Positions 1 to 5,790 of a stretch of DNA of 10,450 nucleotides are shown piece after piece (the first letter of the stretch is position 1; each line of letters begins with the position of its first letter). The notes below the pieces were generated by a model that saw only the letters and a list, made by a program, of their open reading frames with translations, was not told the DNA's origin and did no database searches. Source of the DNA: an uncultured Lachnospiraceae bacterium (GTDB lineage: Bacteria > Bacillota > Clostridia > Lachnospirales > Lachnospiraceae); the NCBI GenBank assembly GCA_910583815.1, contig CAJTZB010000084.1, positions 1 through 10,450 on the forward strand, written 5' to 3'. A program made the position numbers and the translations under genes.

Positions 1-54
1 ATGCTGTTTTTACAGAAATTTGGGATTTCCAATCAGCTTGCCGTGAAGATTTAG
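1..54 (+). pseudogene. recD2: 5' portion of recD2 ending in premature TAG (upstream fragment, cut by window edge)
   Basis: Bases 1-51 read, in the same frame as the downstream helicase ORF, as MLFLQKFGISNQLAVKI. This is typical of the helix-hairpin-helix region of RecD2, where the family continues Lys-Ile-Tyr-x-x-Tyr-Gly. Codon 52-54 is TAG where a tyrosine is expected, and after it GFYGER joins directly to the next methionine at 73. There is no frameshift, only the stop. The true gene start lies beyond the left edge; I infer about 150 more residues (an OB-like N-terminal domain and the first HhH) from the usual RecD2 length of roughly 740. The fragment is either the end of a truncated product, part of a gene inactivated by a nonsense mutation, or intact coding sequence with a sequencing error. 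Confidence 0.8.
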
Positions 55-72
55 GGATTTTATGGCGAGCGC

Positions 73-1779
73 ATGTATCAGGTGATGAAGGAAAATCCGT
101 ATCGTCTGGCAGAGGATATTCAGGGAGTCGGTTTTAAGATTGCAGATGGAATTGCAATGCAGGCAGGGTTTGCGGCGGATGATGATTACCGTGTAAAAGC
201 AGCGCTTTATTATATATTGACGCAGGCAGTCGGCAATGGGCATGTGTATCTGCCTGAGACGGAACTGTATGCACAGGCGGCAGAAATTATCCGGGTGCCG
301 CAGGAAGCAATGGAACGACAGCTGACGGGACTTGCTTTAGAGAGAAGTGTTGTATTAAAAACAGACGAAGAAAACAAGCTTGTCTATCTGGCAGCTTATT
401 ACTATATGGAACTGGATGTGGCACGGATGCTCTGTGACTTGAACTGCACTTATGATGTGCCGATGCGTGTCATAGAAAAACGTTTGCATCAAATAGCAGA
501 GGCATCTGCTTTTGAACTGGATGAGCTGCAGAGGCAGGCAGTATTTGGTGCGGTACAAAACGGCGTTTTTATCCTGACTGGCGGACCAGGCACCGGAAAG
601 ACAACGACAATCAATGCTATTATCCGCTTTTTTGAGGCAGAGGGCATGGATGTGCTGCTTGCTGCCCCAACCGGCCGTGCTGCAAAGAGGATGTCAGAGA
701 CAACAGGAATGGAGGCACGGACGATCCATCGTATGCTGGAGCTGACAAGAGACCCGGAAGAAAAAGCAGGGGCGCTTGATTTTGCAAGAAATGAATCTAA
801 TCCTTTGGAAGCAGACGTTATAATTATTGATGAGATGTCAATGGTGGACATCGCATTGATGCATGCGCTGCTCAAGGCAATTTTGGTTGGCACAAGGGTG
901 ATTTTTGTTGGTGACGTAAACCAGCTTCCAAGTGTCGGTGCAGGAAATGTACTGAAAGACATGATTGAATCGGAGCGCTTTCCGGTCGTGCGCCTGACCA
1001 AAATTTTCAGGCAGGCATCCGAGAGTGCAATTATCATAAATGCCCATAAAATCAATGCAGGAGAGAAGATTCCCCTTGATAATAAAAATACGGATTTTTT
1101 CTTTTTAAAACGAGAAGATACAGCAGTTATCGTACCGGCAATTGTCTATCTTGTACAGAAGAAGATTGCGGACTATGTGAAAGCTTCTTCGTATGAAGTA
1201 CAGGTTCTCACACCAATGAAGTCCGGAGAGCTTGGGGCAGAAAACTTAAACCTTGCGCTGCAGGAGGCTTTGAATCCGCCGTCGCCTTCAAAAATAGAAA
1301 AGGAACTTTCCGGCGGCAGGAAGCTTAGGGAAGGCGATAAGGTCATGCAGATCAAAAACAATTACCAGCTTGAATGGGAAGTGCGCAGCAAATATAACAT
1401 TCCTGTGGAGCGAGGTACCGGGGTATTCAACGGCGACTGCGGCATTGTCCGTGAAATCAACCTGTTTGCAGAGCAGGTGACGGTAGAATTTGAAGAAGGG
1501 CGTATGGTGGAATATCCATTCGCACAGCTTGATGAACTTGTGCTTGCTTATGCAATCACAATACATAAGTCGCAGGGAAGCGAATATCCTGCGGTCGTCA
1601 TTCCGCTGCTGACAGGGCCACGGCTCTTGTTTAACCGAAATGTTCTGTATACGGCAGTAACTCGTGCCAAAAAGTGCGTGACAATTGTTGGGAGCCCTGA
1701 CACCGTTATGCACATGATTGAAAATGTAATGGAACAGAAACGTTATTCTGGTTTGAAGCGGACGTTGCGGGAAATGTAG
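73..1779 (+). CDS. recD2: ATP-dependent RecD2-like DNA helicase, helicase core (N-terminus separated by in-frame stop)
   Basis: This is a superfamily 1B 5'-3' DNA helicase of the RecD2/YrrC type, which acts on single-stranded DNA ends in repair and fork maintenance without RecBC. Residues 1-30 complete the HhH region (PYRLAEDIQGVGFKIAD). Walker A is GGPGTGKT at 170-177, motif Ia is APTGRAAKRM near 198-207, Walker B is IIIDEMSM at 250-257, and motif III is GDVNQLPSVGAGN at 280-292, with IFRQA at 311-315. An SH3-like insertion holds NGDCGIV near 453-459. The late motifs are AITIHKSQGSEYP at 494-506 and YTAVTRAKK at 526-534. All helicase motifs are intact. The ORF is 568 aa, but the frame is open upstream except for TAG at 52-54, so ATG 73 is probably an internal methionine of a longer gene. 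No convincing SD precedes it (AGGGA at 53-57 is 15 bases away). If translated alone it would lack the N-terminal domain. The function call is firm; whether the gene is functional is uncertain. Confidence 0.9.
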   Translation: MYQVMKENPYRLAEDIQGVGFKIADGIAMQAGFAADDDYRVKAALYYILTQAVGNGHVYLPETELYAQAAEIIRVPQEAMERQLTGLALERSVVLKTDEENKLVYLAAYYYMELDVARMLCDLNCTYDVPMRVIEKRLHQIAEASAFELDELQRQAVFGAVQNGVFILTGGPGTGKTTTINAIIRFFEAEGMDVLLAAPTGRAAKRMSETTGMEARTIHRMLELTRDPEEKAGALDFARNESNPLEADVIIIDEMSMVDIALMHALLKAILVGTRVIFVGDVNQLPSVGAGNVLKDMIESERFPVVRLTKIFRQASESAIIINAHKINAGEKIPLDNKNTDFFFLKREDTAVIVPAIVYLVQKKIADYVKASSYEVQVLTPMKSGELGAENLNLALQEALNPPSPSKIEKELSGGRKLREGDKVMQIKNNYQLEWEVRSKYNIPVERGTGVFNGDCGIVREINLFAEQVTVEFEEGRMVEYPFAQLDELVLAYAITIHKSQGSEYPAVVIPLLTGPRLLFNRNVLYTAVTRAKKCVTIVGSPDTVMHMIENVMEQKRYSGLKRTLREM

Positions 1780-1793
1780 AAGTGTGGTAAAAT
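1765..1793 (+). promoter_or_regulatory. Putative extended -10 sigma-A promoter for the nucleotidyltransferase gene
   Basis: TTGCGG at 1765-1770 is followed by a 17-base spacer and TAAAAT at 1788-1793. A TG at 1785-1786 sits one base upstream of the -10, giving an extended -10 element. The -35 lies inside the last codons of recD2. The spacing is ideal and the -10 is one mismatch from consensus. It would give a leader of about 35 bases before the GTG start. This is seen by pattern only. Confidence 0.5.
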
Positions 1794-1836
1794 GATATTA
1801 TATAACTATCAACATTCTTGGATTGGGGTGATTTAG

Positions 1837-2754
1837 GTGAATAAGACAACGCTTGTGATTATGGCGGCAGGTATGGGGAGCCGTTATGGCGGTGGGATTA
1901 AGCAGCTGGAGCATGTCGGTGTCAGTGGAGAAATTATTATGGAGTATTCCATCTACGACGCTATTCTTGCCGGTTTTAACAAAGTGGTCTTTATCACAAG
2001 AAAAGAACTTGAAACAGAGTTTAAAAAGATTATAAAACCTTCGGTTTTAGGACAGATAGAGACCGAGTATGTCTTTCAGGAACTGCACCATCTGCCATGC
2101 AGCTTTTCGGTGCCGGAAGGACGTACAAAACCGTGGGGGACCGGGCATGCCGTTTTAAGCTGTCTTGGAACAGTAAAGGAACCATTTGCAGTAATCAATG
2201 CAGATGATTATTATGGTAGAGAAGCATTTGTAAAGATTCATGATTTCCTGGCAGAAGTACAGCCAAATCCTTCGTGCCTGCAGTCTGCAATGGTTGGTTT
2301 TGTACTGGAAAATACTCTTAGTGAAAACGGACAGGTGACAAGAGGCGTCTGCAAGGTAGACGAACAACATATGCTTTCCAGTATAGAAGAAACATTTGGA
2401 ATTGAGCGTCAGGGAGAGATTGCTGTTGGTAAAAACAGCGCAGGAGAACGAGTGGAACTGCCGCTTTCTACTCCGGTTTCAATGAATATGTGGGGCTTTA
2501 CGCCAGACTTCTTGGAACTTCTGGAAGGGCGTTTTATTGATTTCTTAAATGGTATATCGGGAAATGAAACAAAGGCAGAGTTCCTTCTCCCAGAGGTAGT
2601 CGGGACGCTGCTGAAAGAACAAAAAGCAGAAGTTCAGGTGCTGACAAGTTCCGACCGTTGGTTCGGTGTTACTTATAAAGAAGATAAAGAGTTGGTAGTT
2701 CGTTCGTTTAGGGAGCTGTACGAAAAAGGGAGGTATCCTGAAACACTATTTTAA
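1837..2754 (+). CDS. Sugar-phosphate nucleotidyltransferase-like protein (NTP_transferase fold)
   Basis: A 305-aa protein of the GT-A-like nucleotidyltransferase fold. These enzymes join a sugar 1-phosphate to an NTP to make an NDP-sugar and pyrophosphate in the cytoplasm. The N-terminal signature MAAGMGSRYGG (9-19) with KQL (22-24) is the NTP-phosphate loop and its following lysine. GTGHAV at 101-106 and the metal-binding NADDYYG at 121-127 are also present. SMNMWGF (215-221) and WFGVTYKED (275-283) near the C-terminus mark the subfamily found in Clostridia. No left-handed beta-helix domain follows, so it is not GlmU- or GlgC-like. The start is GTG at 1837, with GGGGTG (1825-1830) six bases upstream. 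It probably has its own promoter in the recD2 tail, and its last 17 bases overlap comFC if that gene starts at 2738. The neighbours give no clue to the sugar or nucleotide, so the substrate is left open. Confidence 0.85.
   Translation: MNKTTLVIMAAGMGSRYGGGIKQLEHVGVSGEIIMEYSIYDAILAGFNKVVFITRKELETEFKKIIKPSVLGQIETEYVFQELHHLPCSFSVPEGRTKPWGTGHAVLSCLGTVKEPFAVINADDYYGREAFVKIHDFLAEVQPNPSCLQSAMVGFVLENTLSENGQVTRGVCKVDEQHMLSSIEETFGIERQGEIAVGKNSAGERVELPLSTPVSMNMWGFTPDFLELLEGRFIDFLNGISGNETKAEFLLPEVVGTLLKEQKAEVQVLTSSDRWFGVTYKEDKELVVRSFRELYEKGRYPETLF
2727..2734 (+). promoter_or_regulatory. Strong Shine-Dalgarno site without a canonical start codon
   Basis: AGGGAGGT at 2727-2734, inside the 3' end of the nucleotidyltransferase gene, is a near-perfect match to the anti-SD. 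The only plausible in-frame start for the ComF zinc-finger reading frame in range is CTG at 2738-2740, four bases after GGAGG. No ATG, GTG or TTG occurs in that frame between the stop at 2696-2698 and GTG 2834. The position of this site is the main argument for the upstream start of comFC. Confidence 0.6.
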
Positions 2755-3490
2755 ACACAGATACAATTATATAACGAAATGGCTGTTTCCGGCAAAATGC
2801 CCGATCTGCTCGGATGTACTGCTTCCAAGAGAGGTGCTTGTCCATAAAGAATGTGAAAAAAACCTTGCTGTTATAGAAGAGCCGTTTTGCAAGCGTTGTG
2901 GCAAGCCGCTTTTGGAAGAAACTGAAGAATATTGCGAGAGCTGCAGGGAGGACAGGAAAAAATCAGAGCTTTGGGATTCAGGACGCTGTGCTTTTTCCTA
3001 TCAAGGAGAAATAGCATCGGCAGTTTTAAGGATGAAGCAATATGGAACAAAAGAAACCATTGCTTTTTTTGCCCATCAGATGGTAGGGCTTCATATGAGT
3101 TATTTGCTGCATCTGCATCCGGACTGTATTGTTCCGGTGCCGCTGCATCCTTTTAAGAAAAGACAGAGAGGCTTTAATCAAGCGGAGCTTTTGGCAGAGG
3201 CAGTTTCAGAGGCATTCCCGGTATATGAGTTGCCGGTTCGGTCCCTGCTGAAAAAGACCATAAGGACGGCAGAGCAGAAGACGCTGTCAGGGGCAGAGCG
3301 AAAACGCAACTTGGCACATGCGTTCCGGTTAGAAGAGGCATGTATGGATCAGTTGCCCTCTGTGGTGCTTCTGATTGATGATGTATTTACAACAGGAAGC
3401 ACATTGGCAGCCTGTGCAGCTGTTTTAAAGAAACAGGGAGTTAAGCAGGTTGGTTTCCTCTGTGCCTGCTTGAGTGAAGGCGAGTTATAA
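2738..3490 (+). CDS. comFC: ComF family protein (ComFC-like phosphoribosyltransferase-fold, amidophosphoribosyltransferase-like)
   Basis: ComFC-type proteins combine N-terminal zinc knuckles with a phosphoribosyltransferase fold. In Bacillus and related bacteria they take part in handling incoming single-stranded DNA during transformation. Numbered from 2738, C21-x-x-C24 and C39 form the first knuckle, and C51/C54 with C66/C69 form the second. PVPLHP and RGFNQAE follow, then a basic stretch with ERKRNL, and the PRPP loop LIDDVFTTGSTL at about 212-223. The first ATG/GTG-type start in frame is GTG 2834, but that would cut off the CPIC knuckle. The frame is open back to a TAG at 2696-2698, and GGAGG at 2729-2733 sits four bases before CTG 2738. 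I therefore choose CTG 2738 (250 aa) as the start; GTG 2834 (218 aa) is the conservative alternative. The start overlaps the end of the nucleotidyltransferase gene by 17 bases, which suggests translational coupling. Family call is firm, start uncertain. Confidence 0.85.
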   Translation: MKHYFKHRYNYITKWLFPAKCPICSDVLLPREVLVHKECEKNLAVIEEPFCKRCGKPLLEETEEYCESCREDRKKSELWDSGRCAFSYQGEIASAVLRMKQYGTKETIAFFAHQMVGLHMSYLLHLHPDCIVPVPLHPFKKRQRGFNQAELLAEAVSEAFPVYELPVRSLLKKTIRTAEQKTLSGAERKRNLAHAFRLEEACMDQLPSVVLLIDDVFTTGSTLAACAAVLKKQGVKQVGFLCACLSEGEL

Positions 3491-3505
3491 GAGAATCTCA
3501 TATAA
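3485..3505. repeat. Near-perfect 21-base palindrome upstream of the YvyF-like gene
   Basis: TTATA (3485-3489) and GAGA (3491-3494) are mirrored around A3495 by TCTC (3496-3499) and TATAA (3501-3505), with one A/A mismatch. It begins in the comFC stop region and ends 24 bases before the next ATG. TATAAT at 3501-3506 resembles a -10 box but has no -35 at proper spacing. It may be an operator, a small hairpin, or chance in AT-rich DNA. Confidence 0.3.
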
Positions 3506-3529
3506 TATGGAAGCGAAAGGAGAGTACAT

Positions 3530-3928
3530 ATGGACGTAAGAAACTGTAAATCTTGTGGAAAGCTGTTCAATTACATTGGAGGCAGTCCGGTTTGTCCGGA
3601 ATGTGCAAAAGGACTGGAAGTAAAATTTGAAGAGGTAAAGAAGTATATTTATGACCATCCAGGTGCAGGCATTCAGGAAGTTTCTGAGGAAATGGAAGTT
3701 AGTGTAGCTCAAATCCGCAAATGGCTGAAAGAGGAGAGGCTTTCCTTTAGTGAGTCATCTGAAATTGCGTTGGAATGCGAAAAGTGTGGAAAGCGGATAC
3801 TGACTGGGCGCTTCTGCAAAATGTGTAAAGACTCCATGTCAAAGGATCTTGGAAACCTGTACCATAAAGAGCCTGAGAAAAAGGTTCAGAAACAGAAGAC
3901 AGAAAACAAGATGCGTTTTTTGGAGTAA
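3530..3928 (+). CDS. YvyF-like double zinc-ribbon protein (TIGR03826-type flagellar operon protein family)
   Basis: A 132-aa protein with two treble-cysteine elements flanking a helix-turn-helix-like middle. C6/C9 with C22/C25 form the first CxxC pair and C83/C86 with C96/C99 the second. Residues 47-71 (GIQEVSEEMEVSVAQIRKWL and following) read as a MerR-like HTH. The C-terminal tail is lysine-rich. This layout matches Bacillus subtilis YvyF, which lies directly after comFC in the comF operon next to flgM. The same order, comFC then this gene, is kept here, although no flagellar gene is present in the window. Its molecular function is not established; a regulatory role in motility or a protein/nucleic-acid contact is inference. 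ATG 3530 has AAAGGAG at 3516-3522 with a seven-base spacer, so the start is well supported. It is likely co-transcribed with comFC, 39 bases upstream. Confidence 0.8.
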   Translation: MDVRNCKSCGKLFNYIGGSPVCPECAKGLEVKFEEVKKYIYDHPGAGIQEVSEEMEVSVAQIRKWLKEERLSFSESSEIALECEKCGKRILTGRFCKMCKDSMSKDLGNLYHKEPEKKVQKQKTENKMRFLE

Positions 3929-3969
3929 GGATAAAAGATTGCCGTTTGCGGCATGACAGCCTATCAGGT

Positions 3970-4009
3970 AAAAAGGTGCAGAGAAAACAAAGATGTTTTC
4001 CCTGCACCT
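3970..4009 (-). terminator. Rho-independent terminator between convergent genes (minus-strand orientation favoured)
   Basis: Arms 3974-3989 and 3994-4009 form a 16-bp stem with one mismatch (3982 against 4001) and loop AAGA. On the minus strand the stem is followed by a T-run (complement of 3970-3973), 20 bases after the cvfB stop. On the plus strand the stem is followed by GCTTGCATATAAG, with no real T-tract, so termination of the yvyF-like transcript here would be weaker. A smaller hairpin (TGCCG-TTTG-CGGCA, 3940-3953) lies just downstream of the yvyF-like gene. Confidence 0.7.
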
Positions 4010-4028
4010 GCTTGCATATAAGAATCCA

Positions 4029-4907
4029 TTATTCGGCTTTGGCGATGCCGTCCTCTTCGATAATGATTTTTCCGTTTTTCTGAAGATGTCCGATGGCACG
4101 TTTAAATGCACTTTTGCTCAGCCCGAATTTAGCCTGAATCAGTTCTGGCGAAGTTTTATCATGGTATGGCAGAAATCCGCCTGCCTGACAGAGCATTTCG
4201 TAGATTTTTTCTCCGTCTGTTCCAAGCAGCAGATAGGAGCGTTCGCGGATGCTGAGCTCAAGCCTGCCATCCGGCTGTACTTTGGTGACGTGTGCAGAGA
4301 CGGTTTCGCCTGCAGCCAGTTTTGTGAACAGCTGATGTTTTGGAATCAGGGCGGAGAATTGGTCGTCTACGGCAACATAGGCGCCAAAAGAATCAATGAT
4401 TTCATAAACTGTACCAGATACGCGGTCCTCACGCTGATATGGCGAGTTTGATGGGAGATATGGGTACAGCTTCATCGTAGCACAAAGACGGCTGCTCTTG
4501 TCAATATAGAGCGTTACAAGAACAGAGTCGCCGCTTTTTACAGGATAGGTCTGTTCCTTGAACGGTAAAAACAAATCCTTTGCGAGTCCCCAGTCAAGAA
4601 AGGCTCCAATGTTATTAACTTCTTTTACGACAAGTTTTTTTATTTCGCCCATAACAAGAGATGGGCGGGCTGTAGTGGCAATCGGACGGTCTTCTGAATC
4701 TTTGTAGACGAAAACTTCGGTTTCATTGCCGATTTCCAGGCCTTCTGCCTGGCGCTTTGGCAATAGGATGCTTGGGACATGGAGCTGCATCTGCTTGTCC
4801 TCAGAAACAGCAGTCCCTTCCTCTGCAGTATCAAGAGATGCCAGATAGACACCTGGGTCTGCTTTTTTAATGACGCGGAGCGTTTGCATTTTTCCTAATA
4901 AAATCAT
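4029..4907 (-). CDS. cvfB: CvfB-family S1 RNA-binding protein
   Basis: A 292-aa protein of the CvfB/YitL family: tandem S1-type OB folds followed by a winged helix, binding RNA in the cytoplasm. In Staphylococcus aureus the family member affects expression of virulence genes. The first S1-like domain lies around residues 1-70, the second around 80-145 (VNNIGAFLDWGLAKDLFLPF is the characteristic strand pattern), and the third around 155-220 (IDSFGAYVAVDDQFSALIP). The C-terminal winged helix is near 235-288 (SPELIQAKFGLSKSAFKRAI). The start ATG at 4907 is preceded by GGAAAGG with eight bases of spacing; the internal Met at codon 7 lacks such a site. It lies 43 bases after the thioesterase gene on the same strand and is probably read from the same promoter, ending at the hairpin at 3974-4009. 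Length and order match the family, and nothing appears missing. Confidence 0.9.
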   Translation of the reverse strand: MILLGKMQTLRVIKKADPGVYLASLDTAEEGTAVSEDKQMQLHVPSILLPKRQAEGLEIGNETEVFVYKDSEDRPIATTARPSLVMGEIKKLVVKEVNNIGAFLDWGLAKDLFLPFKEQTYPVKSGDSVLVTLYIDKSSRLCATMKLYPYLPSNSPYQREDRVSGTVYEIIDSFGAYVAVDDQFSALIPKHQLFTKLAAGETVSAHVTKVQPDGRLELSIRERSYLLLGTDGEKIYEMLCQAGGFLPYHDKTSPELIQAKFGLSKSAFKRAIGHLQKNGKIIIEEDGIAKAE

Positions 4908-4950
4908 AGTATATCCTTTCCGGCGGTAGTGCCGCTCTTAGAGCATGTTA

Positions 4951-5679
4951 TTATTTGTTTGAAGTTTCTTCTTTGCGAAAAAACTGGACGGTAGTATATG
5001 GCTTTCCTGTTTCGTCAGCAAGCACGATCGTGCAGGTAGTTTCCGTTAAGGAGCGAAGAGGATGGATGATGTTGTCTGCTACCGCAGATTTCCGGTAATC
5101 GGCGCGGAATTCTCCGACAATGAAACCATCCGGGAGATAGGCTTCTGCCATCCGGATATACTGGCCGTTGTTTACATGGCGGTTATAGTCTAACTGCGAC
5201 TGGGTGACAGGGAAAGACGGAAGTTCCTCGGAATTCGTTGGGAGCGCGATTTTGCGTTCACAGTAATCCATTGGATATGGGGGTTCATTGACATAGCCTT
5301 CACAGTTTTCCGGGAGGATTTTGACCGGCCTGCCGGTTTTTGTGTCGGCATAGACCCAGATAGAATTTGCTGCAACAAGGGTTTCGTTTGAGACAGGGTC
5401 TTGTATGACGAAGTTACGGTAGCCGTACATGGATTTAAAATCGTAAGGCCAGGTACCGATACGAATGGCTTCACCAAAGCGAGGACGCCGGTAGATAATA
5501 ACCTGCCATGCGCTCATTAACCAGACACGTTCCTGTTTTGCCAGATAGTCAAAACCTCTGTCAACGGCCTCGGAATGAAACGTGCTGCAATCCTGGAAGT
5601 AGTTTACAATTGAGCTGAGCGAAAGATTGCGTTCTATATCTACTTCGCTGAAGCGTATATTGGAAGTAAAAGAATACAT
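4951..5679 (-). CDS. Acyl-ACP thioesterase (double hotdog, FatA/B-like)
   Basis: A 242-aa cytoplasmic enzyme of the acyl-ACP thioesterase family (PF01643 type), which hydrolyses acyl-ACP to free fatty acid and ACP. The first hotdog holds IRFSEVDIE (8-16), NYFQDCSTFHSE (26-37) and WLMSAWQVII (53-62). IRIGTWPYDFK and the ANSIWVYADTKTGRP stretch follow. The second hotdog begins near 150 and carries DYNRHVNNGQYI at 164-175, with the D-x-N-x-H catalytic pattern (D164, N166, H168). Where many relatives have a Glu after the Y-x-K element, this one reads DYRKSA, so S198 stands at that place. I chose ATG 5679, preceded by GAAAGGA with about nine bases spacing; a longer in-frame reading to 5775 would run through the promoter and lacks an SD. 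It is likely the first gene of an operon with cvfB and is divergent from the CPBP gene. Confidence 0.88.
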   Translation of the reverse strand: MYSFTSNIRFSEVDIERNLSLSSIVNYFQDCSTFHSEAVDRGFDYLAKQERVWLMSAWQVIIYRRPRFGEAIRIGTWPYDFKSMYGYRNFVIQDPVSNETLVAANSIWVYADTKTGRPVKILPENCEGYVNEPPYPMDYCERKIALPTNSEELPSFPVTQSQLDYNRHVNNGQYIRMAEAYLPDGFIVGEFRADYRKSAVADNIIHPLRSLTETTCTIVLADETGKPYTTVQFFRKEETSNK

Positions 5680-5725
5680 AAAATGCCACGTCCTTTCTGA
5701 ATGTCTTATGCAATCATAACACATT

Positions 5726-5754
5726 TTGGGACAAAGGGGTAGACGGATTATAAA
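5726..5754 (+). promoter_or_regulatory. Putative plus-strand promoter for the CPBP gene overlapping the divergent one
   Basis: TTGGGA at 5726-5731, a 17-base spacer, then TATAAA at 5749-5754. It would start transcription near 5761, about 30 bases before ATG 5791. Its -10 overlaps the minus-strand -10 at the self-complementary core TTATAA. Weaker than the opposite promoter, but it is the best candidate for the plus-strand gene. Confidence 0.45.
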
Positions 5755-5775
5755 AATTTTACCGGATGATTTCAA
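5747..5775 (-). promoter_or_regulatory. Strong sigma-A promoter for the thioesterase-cvfB operon
   Basis: On the minus strand, TTGAAA (complement of 5770-5775) is followed by a spacer of exactly 17 bases and a perfect TATAAT (complement of 5747-5752). The start of transcription would be near 5740, giving a leader of about 60 bases. The -35 box abuts the SD (GGAGG, 5780-5784) of the divergent CPBP gene. Confidence 0.7.
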
Positions 5776-5790
5776 TGATGGAGGTTAGAG

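Noticed and set aside
489..1055. 188-aa minus-strand ORF inside recD2
   Set aside because: It mirrors the conserved helicase motifs and has serine-rich antisense composition with no support as a gene.
1794..1810. GATA-TTATATAA-CTATC symmetric AT-rich sequence downstream of the -10
   Set aside because: The outer and inner symmetries have different centres, so it is likely chance in AT-rich leader DNA.
2793..2806. GCCCGATCT resembling a sigma-28 (flagellar) -10 box upstream of the yvyF-like gene
   Set aside because: It lies in the ComFC zinc-knuckle codons, has no TAAA at the right distance, and is too far from the yvyF-like gene.
3993..4451. 152-aa plus-strand ORF opposite cvfB
   Set aside because: It is antisense to a clear S1-domain gene, has no SD, and its sequence resembles no family.
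4951..5775. Longer 274-aa reading of the thioesterase starting at 5775
   Set aside because: The extra 32 residues run through a consensus promoter and have no family similarity; ATG 5679 has a good SD.
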